Assembly: GCA_013297545.1 (NCBI GenBank)
Contig: JAAFHH010000018.1
Coordinates: 1 to 15,133 of the forward strand
DNA length: 15,133 nt
Direction of reading: 5' to 3'
DNA from: Alphaproteobacteria bacterium
GTDB lineage: Bacteria > Pseudomonadota > Alphaproteobacteria > Elsterales > Elsteraceae
Below the pieces are notes generated by a model that was not told where the DNA came from, did no database searches, and saw nothing but the letters and a program-made list of their open reading frames with translations. How positions within the stretch are numbered: position 1 is the first letter of the stretch; each line of letters begins with the position of its first letter. The position numbers were made by a program, and so were the translations under genes. Positions 1 to 6,485 of the stretch are shown here, one piece after another.

Positions 1-489
1 GGGCTCATCCATCAGCAAGAGTTCGGGATCGTGCACCAGGCCGCGCGCGATGCCGACGCGCTGCTGCATACCGCCGGAGAGTTCATGGGGGTAGTGCTTG
101 GCAAAGCTGCCAAGCCCAACCAGGTCCAACAGCGCTTGCGCTTTCGGCCGGTAGTCGCTGACCGATGCGCCGCGCGCGCGGATCGGCACCAGCACATTGT
201 CGATCACCGTGCGCCAGGGCAGCAATGTCGGCGCTTGGAACACGATCCCGACATCTGGTCGCGGGCCGGCGATTTCTGCCCCGGCCAGCGTGAGCGTGCC
301 AGCCGTTGGCGTGATCAGGCCGGTCACCAGCTTCAGCAAGGTCGACTTGCCGCAGCCAGAGGGGCCGAGGACCGAGACGAATTCCCGCTTGCCAAGGGTG
401 AACGACAGCTGGTCGAGGGCCGTGAGTGGCCCTCGACTGGTGCTGTAGACAAGGCGGACGTCGCGAACAGTCAGATGGTCAGCAGTCAT
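1..489 (-). CDS. ABC transporter ATP-binding protein, nitrate/sulfonate/taurine type (3' end outside window)
   Basis: This is the cytoplasmic ATPase of an importer of the SsuB/TauB/NrtD class, which powers uptake of small organic or inorganic anions. The visible 163 residues start at ATG 489 and read in one open frame to the window edge. They contain Walker A (GPSGCGKST), a Q-loop region (GIVFQAPTLLPW), the ABC signature LSGGMQQR and Walker B (LLLMDEP), in the correct order. The family is usually about 250-270 residues, so roughly 90-100 are missing beyond position 1. It lies 17 bp downstream of the substrate-binding protein gene on the same strand, so the two almost certainly serve one transporter. 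No permease lies between them; it is probably the next gene off the edge. The substrate cannot be read from the ATPase. Family assignment is firm. Confidence 0.95.
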   Translation of the reverse strand, partial: MTADHLTVRDVRLVYSTSRGPLTALDQLSFTLGKREFVSVLGPSGCGKSTLLKLVTGLITPTAGTLTLAGAEIAGPRPDVGIVFQAPTLLPWRTVIDNVLVPIRARGASVSDYRPKAQALLDLVGLGSFAKHYPHELSGGMQQRVGIARGLVHDPELLLMDEP

Positions 490-506
490 TCCCTGCGCCT
501 GTGCAG

Positions 507-1586
507 CTATTGTGCCGCCCGGGCGGTGCGCACCACCGCGTCGCGATCAAAGCGATTGAAGTCCGGCACAAACCGGTTGGTGTAGAGCCGGGTGAGGTCG
601 AGATCCGAGCGCGTGATCAGGTTCTCTTGCGCCATCACGCCGATCAGCCGGCGCCAAGCGTCTTCCGGGAACGCGCCGCGGTCGGCCGCGGTGCCGGGTG
701 CAAAGGCTTCCACCTGGGCGCGATCGAACATCACTTGGCGCGCATCAATGCGCAGTTGCTCGGCTTCTTTGTCGGCAGCTGGCTTCGAGGCGGGCACTTG
801 ATCCCAATAGGCCCGCGCACAGGCTTCCGGGTTTTCCATGCACGCAATCCAAGACTTCACCAGCGCGCGCCCGAAGCCCGCGACCACTTGCGGCTTGTCC
901 GCGATCATCCGCTCCGACGTGACGATGCCGTTGGAAAAGATCGTGCCGAACTGTTCGGGCATCGGGATCCGGCGGATCGGGATGCCGGCCAATTCCATCC
1001 GGCCATGCTCGCCCACGAAGAAGTTGACCGCGTCAACCTCGCCGGTCTGCAAGCGCCGCCAGGCGGCGGCACCGATGCCGGTCGGCAGGATTTCAACATC
1101 GCGGTTCCAGGTGAGGCCCACGCTCGACAGCATCGCGCGCGTCAGCGGGATGTTGCCCCAGGCGAGTGCCCCGACCGCGAGCTTGCGGCCGCGCAGGTCA
1201 GCCAGCGTGCGGATCGGGCTGTTCTCCAGGGTGACGAACTCAAACGTCTGGCTGCGCAGCCAGTTCGCGACGAAGCGCACCGGCAAGGGTTCGTTGCGCG
1301 CGAGCGCGATGATGGTGAGGTCGGGGTTGGCGTAGCCGAACTGCACCTGGTTGGCCGCGATCTGCGGCAGCAGCACCGCCGATCCTGTCACCGCGACCTT
1401 GTCGAGCACCAGGCCTTCTTCGCGGAAGAATCCCAGCTTCTCGCCGAAGTGATAATAGGCGAACTGGATGTTCCAGGGTGCCGGCTGGCCGACCACCACG
1501 CGTTCTTGGGCGCTGGCACTGGATGCCAGTGCGCCGAGCAACAACCCGGATGCGACAGCAGCGGAGGTGAGCAGTCTCATGGTCAT
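507..1586 (-). CDS. ABC transporter periplasmic substrate-binding protein (NMT1/SsuA-like)
   Basis: A 359-residue periplasmic solute-binding protein of the NMT1/SsuA-like group (nitrate, sulfonate, taurine, thiamine precursors, some aromatic acids). It has a Sec signal peptide (hydrophobic stretch about residues 9-20) with likely cleavage after ASA at residue 26. The mature part has the family's features: an early aromatic patch (WNIQFAYYHFGEKLGFF), LLPQIAANQVQFGYA, and the hinge-like LRGRKLAVGALAWGN. The frame extends upstream to 1625, but that would overlap the end of the reductase gene. I chose ATG 1586 because AGGAG lies 7 nt upstream and the signal peptide then starts correctly. It follows the dehydrogenase by 28 bp and precedes the ABC ATPase by 17 bp. 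Operon context with an acyl-CoA ligase suggests an organic-acid ligand, which is inference only. Confidence 0.92.
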   Translation of the reverse strand: MTMRLLTSAAVASGLLLGALASSASAQERVVVGQPAPWNIQFAYYHFGEKLGFFREEGLVLDKVAVTGSAVLLPQIAANQVQFGYANPDLTIIALARNEPLPVRFVANWLRSQTFEFVTLENSPIRTLADLRGRKLAVGALAWGNIPLTRAMLSSVGLTWNRDVEILPTGIGAAAWRRLQTGEVDAVNFFVGEHGRMELAGIPIRRIPMPEQFGTIFSNGIVTSERMIADKPQVVAGFGRALVKSWIACMENPEACARAYWDQVPASKPAADKEAEQLRIDARQVMFDRAQVEAFAPGTAADRGAFPEDAWRRLIGVMAQENLITRSDLDLTRLYTNRFVPDFNRFDRDAVVRTARAAQ

Positions 1587-1593
1587 AGCCTGT

Positions 1594-1598
1594 CTCCT
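1594..1598 (-). promoter_or_regulatory. Shine-Dalgarno for the substrate-binding protein
   Basis: AGGAG on the minus strand, 7 nt before ATG 1586. It decides the start: the upstream in-frame ATG at 1625 would lie inside the preceding reductase gene. Confidence 0.75.
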
Positions 1599-1614
1599 GT
1601 TGGGTGGGCAGCAG

Positions 1615-2628
1615 TTACGGTTCAATCACGATCTTGCCGAAAAACGCCCGCGACTCGAGGGCGGCCATGGCCTCGGCCGCGCGCTCCAGCGGAAAGCGCT
1701 CCTGATGGACTTCAGGGGTGAGTTTGCCGGCGCGGACCATGGCAAGCAGGGCTTCGACATCCTCGCGCCCCCAGCCGTTGGAGCCGATGATGTTGAGTTC
1801 AAAGGTCCAGATCACGCGCAGGTCTTCTTTCGGATCATAGCCAGCCGTTGCCCCACAGGTGAGGATGCGGCCGTCCTTGCGCAGCAGACGCAGCGACTTG
1901 GTCCAGGTGTCGCCACCGGTGAAGTTGACGACAACGTCGACACCGCCTTGATCACGCGGGCCGACCCGGGCGCGGCCGAAGCGGGCTTGGCACTCTTTCA
2001 CCCAGTCGCCGCCTGCATAGTTGATGCCAACATCGGCACCGAGGGCGGTGAGCCGGTCGAGCTTCTCCTGGCTAGAGGCGGCGGCGATCACCGTCGCACC
2101 AGCTGCCTTCGCCAGCTGCACGCAGCACGAGCCAACGCCGCCCGAGGCACCGAGCACAAACACGGTCTCCCCCGGCTGGATGCGCCCGCGGGTCATCATC
2201 ATCCGGTAGGCCGTGCCATACGCACAGGGGATCGCCGCAGCGGCGGCAAACGACAGCTCGTCGTTGATCTTCACCAGCATGTGCGCCGGTACGCGGACGT
2301 ATTCGGCGAAGCCGCCATCGAAGGCTTCGCCCATCAATCCGCCTTTGACCCGGTCGATCGGGTCGACCACGACACGGTCGCCCACTGTGAAGTCGCGCAC
2401 CTCAGACCCGGTTGCCACCACCTCGCCCGCGAGATCGATGCCGATCACCAGCGGCAAGGGCACTTTGATGCCGGGCATGCCGTTGCGGGTGAAAATGTCG
2501 TGGTAGTTCAGCGTGCAGGCGCGCACGCGCAGCACCACATCGCCCGGCTCTGGGGTTGGATCGGGGTAGTGGGTGTCGAGCACGAACTGCTCGTTGCCGC
2601 CATGGGCGTGCAAGACAACTGCCTTCAT
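1615..2628 (-). CDS. Zinc-less medium-chain dehydrogenase/reductase (quinone oxidoreductase-like)
   Basis: A 337-residue NAD(P)H-dependent oxidoreductase of the MDR superfamily, cytoplasmic. The N-terminal GroES-like domain (about 1-120) carries CTLNYHD (residues 38-44). The usual catalytic-zinc GHE motif is replaced by GIDLAGEV (63-70), and no four-cysteine structural-zinc loop is visible, so it probably binds no zinc, like quinone oxidoreductases and enoyl reductases. The Rossmann motif LGASGGVG is at 159-166. Start chosen at ATG 2628, with GAGGA 7 nt upstream; the longer frame from 2664 would run into the end of the acyl-CoA ligase gene. It sits 19 bp after the ligase and 28 bp before the binding protein. 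A role in reducing an unsaturated or keto CoA intermediate fits the operon, but is inference; a generic quinone reductase is the alternative. Confidence 0.9.
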   Translation of the reverse strand: MKAVVLHAHGGNEQFVLDTHYPDPTPEPGDVVLRVRACTLNYHDIFTRNGMPGIKVPLPLVIGIDLAGEVVATGSEVRDFTVGDRVVVDPIDRVKGGLMGEAFDGGFAEYVRVPAHMLVKINDELSFAAAAAIPCAYGTAYRMMMTRGRIQPGETVFVLGASGGVGSCCVQLAKAAGATVIAAASSQEKLDRLTALGADVGINYAGGDWVKECQARFGRARVGPRDQGGVDVVVNFTGGDTWTKSLRLLRKDGRILTCGATAGYDPKEDLRVIWTFELNIIGSNGWGREDVEALLAMVRAGKLTPEVHQERFPLERAAEAMAALESRAFFGKIVIEP

Positions 2629-2635
2629 CGAAGCG

Positions 2636-2640
2636 TCCTC
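2636..2640 (-). promoter_or_regulatory. Shine-Dalgarno for the MDR reductase
   Basis: GAGGA on the minus strand, 7 nt before ATG 2628. It supports the short start, at which the protein begins MKAVVLHAHGG as is typical for this family, over the in-frame ATG at 2664. Confidence 0.75.
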
Positions 2641-2647
2641 GGCGTGG

Positions 2648-4249
2648 TCATGACAGGGTGCCAAACAGCGTGAGCAGGGCCGTCTGCACGGCTCGGCGAT
2701 CGATCTTGCCCGGCCCGTTCAGCGGGATGGCGTCGACGAAGTGGATGCGCCGGGGGTGCGCGTAGGCCGGGCCGTTGGCGAGGCAGAAGGCTTTCAAATC
2801 CGCCTCCGTCAGGTCAACACCGCGTGCGCGCACCACCATGGCGACCGGCACGTCGCCCTTCACCGTGTGCGGGACCGGCACCACGGAGACTTCCGCCACA
2901 CCGTCGTGGCGCAGCAACAGATCTTCCACTTCGATCGGGTAGATGTTCTCCCCACCGCAGTTGAACATGTCGTCCGTGCGGCCGCGGAAGTAATAGAAGC
3001 CGTCTGCGTCCTTGTGGAACAGATCCCCGGTGCGCAGCCAGCCACCGGCTAGGCGCTCGGCATTGACTCTGGGCAGGTTGTAGTAGCCAGGGGTGACACC
3101 AGGGTTCCTCACCCACATCTCGCCATCACTGGGGTGATCCTGGCCGTCTTTATCAACCAGCCGGATTTCGCCTTCGGGCCACGCGACTCCGCACGATCCG
3201 TGCGGAATGCGCCGCCCATCCAACGGTGCGCCCACCATCACCGGCCCGCCTTCGGTCAAGCCGTAGGTCTCGATCACCGGGACCTTGAACGCTGTTTCGA
3301 TCGCGTCTTGCAGTTCTTTGGGTGTTGGTGCCGATCCAACAGTCATGACCTGCAGGCTCGAGAAGTCGAGGCTCTCGATCAGGTCGCGTTCCTGCAAGAG
3401 CAGGGTGTAGACCGCTGGCACCGCACCGGCCTTGGTGCATTTGTACGCGCTGAGCGTGTGCAAGAACCGTCGTGGCTCGAACGTCGGCAGCAGCACGACG
3501 GAGCCGCCGATCGCAAATGCCGGCTTGATCGCGCCCGCCATCGCGTTCTTGTGGTAGAGCGGCACCGCGGCCAAGGCGCGCGTATTGGCGGACGACGGCC
3601 AATAGCGAAAACAACAGCGCAGCCACCAGCATTGCCCGGCATGGGTCAGCGCCACCCCCTTCGGCCGGCCGGTCGAGCCGGAGGTGTAGGGCAGAAAGCA
3701 CAGGTGATCCGGCTCCAGCACGATCGGTGTGAACTGGGCGGGAGCACTGGCGAGAGCCACCTCGTAGTCGAGCCAATCCCCTCCAGCACCGCCGCCAATC
3801 ACAATCCGCACTGGCAGCCCCAGACCATCGCTGAGGCCGCGCACATGCGGGTTGGCGGCATCTTCGATCACGGCCGCGATGCAGCCAGCATCGCGCAAGA
3901 TGTAGTCCAGCGTGTCCGCACCAAGCTTGGTGTTGAGCGGCACCGGCACGATGCCCGCGCGCATCGCGCCAAACATCACCTCGATGTATTCCGCCCGGTT
4001 GCTGACAGAGATCGCGAGGCGGTCGCCGGCGACCAGGCCGAGGCGGCGGGTGAGGGCGGCAAATTGGTCGAGCCGCTGGTTGATCTGCCGGTAGGTGAAC
4101 TGCCGTTCCGCCGGGCCTGAGAGATCAAACAGTGCCACCTTGTCGGGGTCGGCACTCACCGCATCCATACACCAGTAGCCGAGGTTGCCGAGCCGGGGAT
4201 CGGCGTGCGCGTCCCCGGTCGCACGCACCCAAGAGGGGTCAGCCGTCAT
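2648..4249 (-). CDS. Acyl-CoA ligase (AMP-dependent synthetase, ANL superfamily)
   Basis: A 533-residue cytoplasmic enzyme that adenylates a carboxylic acid with ATP and transfers it to CoA. All core motifs are intact: the phosphate loop YTSGSTGRPKG (188-198), TYGLTEGGP (328-336), TGD (407-409), the hinge/A8 region RGRTDDMF followed by CGGENIYP (422-438), and C-terminal GPGKIDRR with the catalytic lysine at about 515. Length is normal for standalone acyl-CoA ligases. The acyl-binding pocket cannot be read with confidence; medium/long-chain fatty acids or alicyclic/aromatic acids are possible. Its ATG (4249) overlaps the stop of the upstream VOC gene as ATGA, implying translational coupling. 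In this operon it is the committing step: activating the acid presumably brought in by the downstream transporter. Confidence 0.94.
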   Translation of the reverse strand: MTADPSWVRATGDAHADPRLGNLGYWCMDAVSADPDKVALFDLSGPAERQFTYRQINQRLDQFAALTRRLGLVAGDRLAISVSNRAEYIEVMFGAMRAGIVPVPLNTKLGADTLDYILRDAGCIAAVIEDAANPHVRGLSDGLGLPVRIVIGGGAGGDWLDYEVALASAPAQFTPIVLEPDHLCFLPYTSGSTGRPKGVALTHAGQCWWLRCCFRYWPSSANTRALAAVPLYHKNAMAGAIKPAFAIGGSVVLLPTFEPRRFLHTLSAYKCTKAGAVPAVYTLLLQERDLIESLDFSSLQVMTVGSAPTPKELQDAIETAFKVPVIETYGLTEGGPVMVGAPLDGRRIPHGSCGVAWPEGEIRLVDKDGQDHPSDGEMWVRNPGVTPGYYNLPRVNAERLAGGWLRTGDLFHKDADGFYYFRGRTDDMFNCGGENIYPIEVEDLLLRHDGVAEVSVVPVPHTVKGDVPVAMVVRARGVDLTEADLKAFCLANGPAYAHPRRIHFVDAIPLNGPGKIDRRAVQTALLTLFGTLS

Positions 4250-4878
4250 CGCGCCGGGTCCCGCAGCACGACCGTGCCATTGGGCGTGCCGAGCACCGCT
4301 AGGAACCCGTCGGCCAGCGCGCCGTGCACGTGAACCGGCACGCCAAGAGCCTGGTAGAGGGTGCGCAACGGTACCGGATCCCGGCGCAGGATCGCGAAGG
4401 ATGTCAGCGTGCAGCCCGCTGGCGTGACCGTCGACGGATGCGGGGTGGTGCCCCAGTCGAGCGCGAAGTGCAGCGTGCCCGCGAACGCCGGGTGATCGAG
4501 GTAGAGGATCGACCAGTTGATCCGCCCGCCGCTCGGTGTCGCGCGGCCCATCGCATGCGGCCCGTTTGTGCTAACTCCGGCCGCTTGTGCGGCGGCAGCC
4601 AGCGCCGGCAGATCGGTGCAGTTCAGCGCGAACGCATAGAGGCCTGGCCCCGGCAGGGCGGCCAACTCGGCCCCGCGTCCGCGGCTGAGATCTTGCGCGG
4701 GGTCTGGAGCAATGATTTCGAAGTAGCGCCCATGATCAAGCGCAGCCAGGGCGTTGCGCGAGCCGTGGCCTGGGTGTGAGCCACCGACCGCTGGCGTCAC
4801 CCCGGTCAGTGCCTGGAACTGGGCCGAGGCCGCATCCAGATCGGGTGCGCCCCAGAGCAGGTGATCGAGATCCACCAT
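4246..4878 (-). CDS. Glyoxalase-like (VOC superfamily) protein
   Basis: A 210-residue protein resembling the Glyoxalase_3/VOC group. The opening VDLDHLLWGAPDLDAA is the typical first strand with a metal-type histidine (H6). A histidine-containing loop follows (GGSHPGHGSRN, 33-42), then a YFEIIAPDP strand with Glu54, another usual metal-ligand position. The second half (about 110-205) looks like the weaker paired module. Members are metal-dependent isomerases, lyases, epimerases or dioxygenases; this one's reaction cannot be told, though methylmalonyl-CoA-epimerase-like or dioxygenase-like chemistry on a CoA ester is possible. A GTG at 4887 is in frame, but ATG 4878 has a far better ribosome site. 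It follows the thioesterase by 5 bp and overlaps the ligase by 4 bp, so it is firmly part of the operon. Confidence 0.82.
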   Translation of the reverse strand: MVDLDHLLWGAPDLDAASAQFQALTGVTPAVGGSHPGHGSRNALAALDHGRYFEIIAPDPAQDLSRGRGAELAALPGPGLYAFALNCTDLPALAAAAQAAGVSTNGPHAMGRATPSGGRINWSILYLDHPAFAGTLHFALDWGTTPHPSTVTPAGCTLTSFAILRRDPVPLRTLYQALGVPVHVHGALADGFLAVLGTPNGTVVLRDPAR

Positions 4879-4883
4879 AGCAC

Positions 4884-4891
4884 TCACCTCT
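4884..4891 (-). promoter_or_regulatory. Strong Shine-Dalgarno containing the upstream stop codon
   Basis: AGAGGTGA on the minus strand, 5 nt before ATG 4878, matches 7 of 8 bases of the ideal AGGAGGTGA-type site. The TGA at its end (4886-4884) is also the stop codon of the thioesterase gene, so termination and re-initiation happen at the same spot. This argues for ATG 4878 over GTG 4887 as the VOC start. Confidence 0.75.
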
Positions 4892-5324
4892 GCAGTGTCA
4901 GGTAGGCACCCCGACCGCTGGCGATCAGAGCCCCAGCTGCATCGAATACCCGGGCTTCGGCGGTGGCAAGCGTGCCGCCAAGCTTGATCACGCTGGCTTT
5001 CGCCACCAACGCCCCCGGCAGGGCGGCCTTGTGGAAGTCGACCCGCATGTCGACCGTCGGCACGCCGCGGCCAAGCTTGGCGGCAATCGCATAGTCCGCT
5101 GCCAGATCGATCAGGGCGGCCAGAATACCGCCGTGGGTGTAACGGATCGTCGGCTCGGACACGAATTCCTCCCGCCAGGGCAGGGCGATTTCGATCTCGT
5201 CCGCATCGAGCCGCGTCAGGCTGACGTCAAGCCAGCGATGGAACGGCGAGGCGCGCACCAGCTGGGCGAGGTCTGCGAAGTCCAGCGGGGCAGCACTCTG
5301 CCGGCGGGGCGGGGGATCGGACAT
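4884..5324 (-). CDS. PaaI-family hotdog thioesterase
   Basis: A 146-residue single-domain hotdog protein, normal for the PaaI/YbgC-like acyl-CoA thioesterases that act as small oligomers in the cytoplasm. The active-site helix motif THGGILAALIDLAADYA is intact, with HGG at 64-66 and the catalytic acid D73 in the standard spacing. It is followed by the typical strands VDMRVDFHKAALPGALVAKA and GTLATAEARVFD. It probably hydrolyses an acyl- or aryl-CoA, either to recover CoA from dead-end esters or as a pathway step. It is the first gene of the minus-strand operon and faces the hotdog-TetR regulator across a 156-bp spacer that holds a palindrome. ATG 5324 has only a weak upstream AGGG. The regulator's N-terminal domain appears to share this fold. 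Confidence 0.92.
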   Translation of the reverse strand: MSDPPPRRQSAAPLDFADLAQLVRASPFHRWLDVSLTRLDADEIEIALPWREEFVSEPTIRYTHGGILAALIDLAADYAIAAKLGRGVPTVDMRVDFHKAALPGALVAKASVIKLGGTLATAEARVFDAAGALIASGRGAYLTLQR

Positions 5325-5340
5325 CGCGGCGGTGAACCCT

Positions 5341-5400
5341 CCGGCTGATCAGGAAGCGCTATTACTGAGCGCTCAATAACGATAGGCAGCCGGTGATCAG
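5341..5400. repeat. Short direct repeats flanking the palindrome
   Basis: CCGGCTGATCAG (5341-5352) and CCGGTGATCAG (5390-5400) are near-identical, differing by one inserted C, and flank the 20-bp palindrome about 10 bp out on each side. Each contains the self-complementary core TGATCA. They may be secondary protein-binding sites or chance; nothing in the sequence decides this. Confidence 0.4.
5361..5380. promoter_or_regulatory. Candidate TetR-family operator (20-bp palindrome)
   Basis: The sequence attactgagcgctcaataac is an inverted repeat with a perfect 10-bp core TGAGCGCTCA (5366-5375). It extends to TTAnTGAGCGCTCAnTAA, with mismatches in only two symmetric pairs. Size, symmetry and location between a TetR-type gene and a divergent operon are exactly what is expected of a TetR operator. 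It is also AT-richer at its edges than the surroundings. It lies 36 bp upstream of the thioesterase start and 100 bp upstream of the regulator start, so one site could control both directions. I see no convincing -35/-10 pair, so promoter positions are not called. Confidence 0.8.
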
Positions 5401-5480
5401 AGGGTCAAGAGCCTGTGCGTTGAGTTCGCCTGGCTTTCTGGCCAAGCTGGCGCCCCACCCCTTCGCGACGCAGGATCCCC

Positions 5481-6485
5481 ATGGCAGCGCGCCGCCCGAC
5501 CCCACGGCCCGACCCCAATACGGCCGAGCGCATTGCAGCGCTGACCCGGCTGAGCGACGGCGCGCTGGCCGATATCGATATCACTGGCGAGGACCGGCCG
5601 GGGCTCAGCCTGTTGCTCGCGGTGGCGGACGAAGTGAGTGCGCGCGCTGGCGCGCTCATCGGCATCGAGGGGAGTGCGTGGGAGATGACGGACCTCACCG
5701 CCGGCTGGATCACGCCGCCAACCGGCAGCACGTTGACCGCCAAGGCTGGTCTGCTCGCCCGGCTGGTCGACCACTGTGTCTGGCAGATCAGCTTTGCCGA
5801 ACCCGATGGCACTGTGGTTGCGCACGCCGTGCTCAAACGTCGGCCGCACCCAACCGAGGTGGTGCCAGCCGCAGCCCTGCCGAGTGCCGCATCAGACCTG
5901 CGCGCCGCACAGCCCGCGGAACGCCAACGCGACCACATCGCGGAGGCGGCCGCTGCCGTGATCGCCGCCAAGGGCTTTGCGCATGCGACCGTGCGCGAAA
6001 TCGCAGAGGCGGCGGGCATGCACGTGCCGACCCTCTACACCCACATCGCCTCCAAGCACGACCTGTTGGAACTGGTCTACACCTGGAGCATGGACCGCAT
6101 CCTGGTGGACGTGGGGCAAGCCACCGCCAACTGCCGCAGTGCTCGCGAAAAGGTGGCAGCGATCATGGCCGCCATGATCGCCCGCGCGGATGAGAACAAG
6201 CGCCTGGTCGGGGTGCTCAACCGGGAACTCCGGTCCTTACCCCACGGGGCGCGCGAACGCGTGCTCGATCGCTACCGGGTGATCTTGCATGAACTCGCTA
6301 AGGTGATCGCCGAGGGTGTCGCGGCCGGTGAGTTTCGACCGGTCGATCCAGCCGTGGTCGCCAACATCATCGATGCGGCGTGCGATATGCGGGCACTGCG
6401 CCCGTTCAGCTTCGATGCGATGGCGCTCGCCGAATTCGAGCGCCACATCCTGGCGTTCATCGACGCGGGTCTGCGTGGGCCCTAG
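5481..6485 (+). CDS. TetR-family transcriptional regulator with N-terminal degenerate hotdog (PaaI-like) domain
   Basis: A 334-residue protein, well above the usual ~200 for TetR regulators. The TetR DNA-binding domain is internal (about 146-200): IAAKGFAHATVREIAEAAGM, then HVPTLYTHIASKHDLLELVY. A typical helical ligand/dimer domain follows (about 201-330). Residues about 28-121 resemble a PaaI hotdog: RPGLSLLLAVADEVSARAG sits where HGG-helix sequences lie, then WEMTDLTAGWITPP, STLTAKAGLLARL and PDGTVVAHAVLKRR follow the hotdog strand pattern. The catalytic HGG is replaced by R39-P40-G41, so catalysis is unlikely. A Pro/Ala-rich linker (122-145) joins the parts. Start ATG 5481 has AGGA 5 nt upstream. 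It is divergent from the thioesterase operon and likely represses it, with a CoA ester as effector (inference). Its stop overlaps the convergent kinase-like gene. Confidence 0.88.
   Translation: MAARRPTPRPDPNTAERIAALTRLSDGALADIDITGEDRPGLSLLLAVADEVSARAGALIGIEGSAWEMTDLTAGWITPPTGSTLTAKAGLLARLVDHCVWQISFAEPDGTVVAHAVLKRRPHPTEVVPAAALPSAASDLRAAQPAERQRDHIAEAAAAVIAAKGFAHATVREIAEAAGMHVPTLYTHIASKHDLLELVYTWSMDRILVDVGQATANCRSAREKVAAIMAAMIARADENKRLVGVLNRELRSLPHGARERVLDRYRVILHELAKVIAEGVAAGEFRPVDPAVVANIIDAACDMRALRPFSFDAMALAEFERHILAFIDAGLRGP
6482..6485. other. CTAG tetranucleotide providing both stop codons of convergent genes
   Basis: The + strand TAG (6483-6485) ends the hotdog-TetR gene and the - strand TAG (6484-6482) ends the BY-kinase-like gene. 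The two genes therefore overlap by 4 bp tail to tail, with no room for an intrinsic terminator and none visible nearby. Confidence 0.9.

Noticed and set aside
426..2673. Long plus-strand open frames (431 and 401 codons) opposite the binding-protein and reductase genes
   Set aside because: They are antisense to genes with clear family motifs, show no recognisable motifs of their own, and are rich in His/Arg/Gln, as expected of GC-rich shadow frames.
3134..4120. 328-codon plus-strand frame opposite the acyl-CoA ligase
   Set aside because: The minus strand has all ligase motifs in order; the plus frame has no family features and no good start context.
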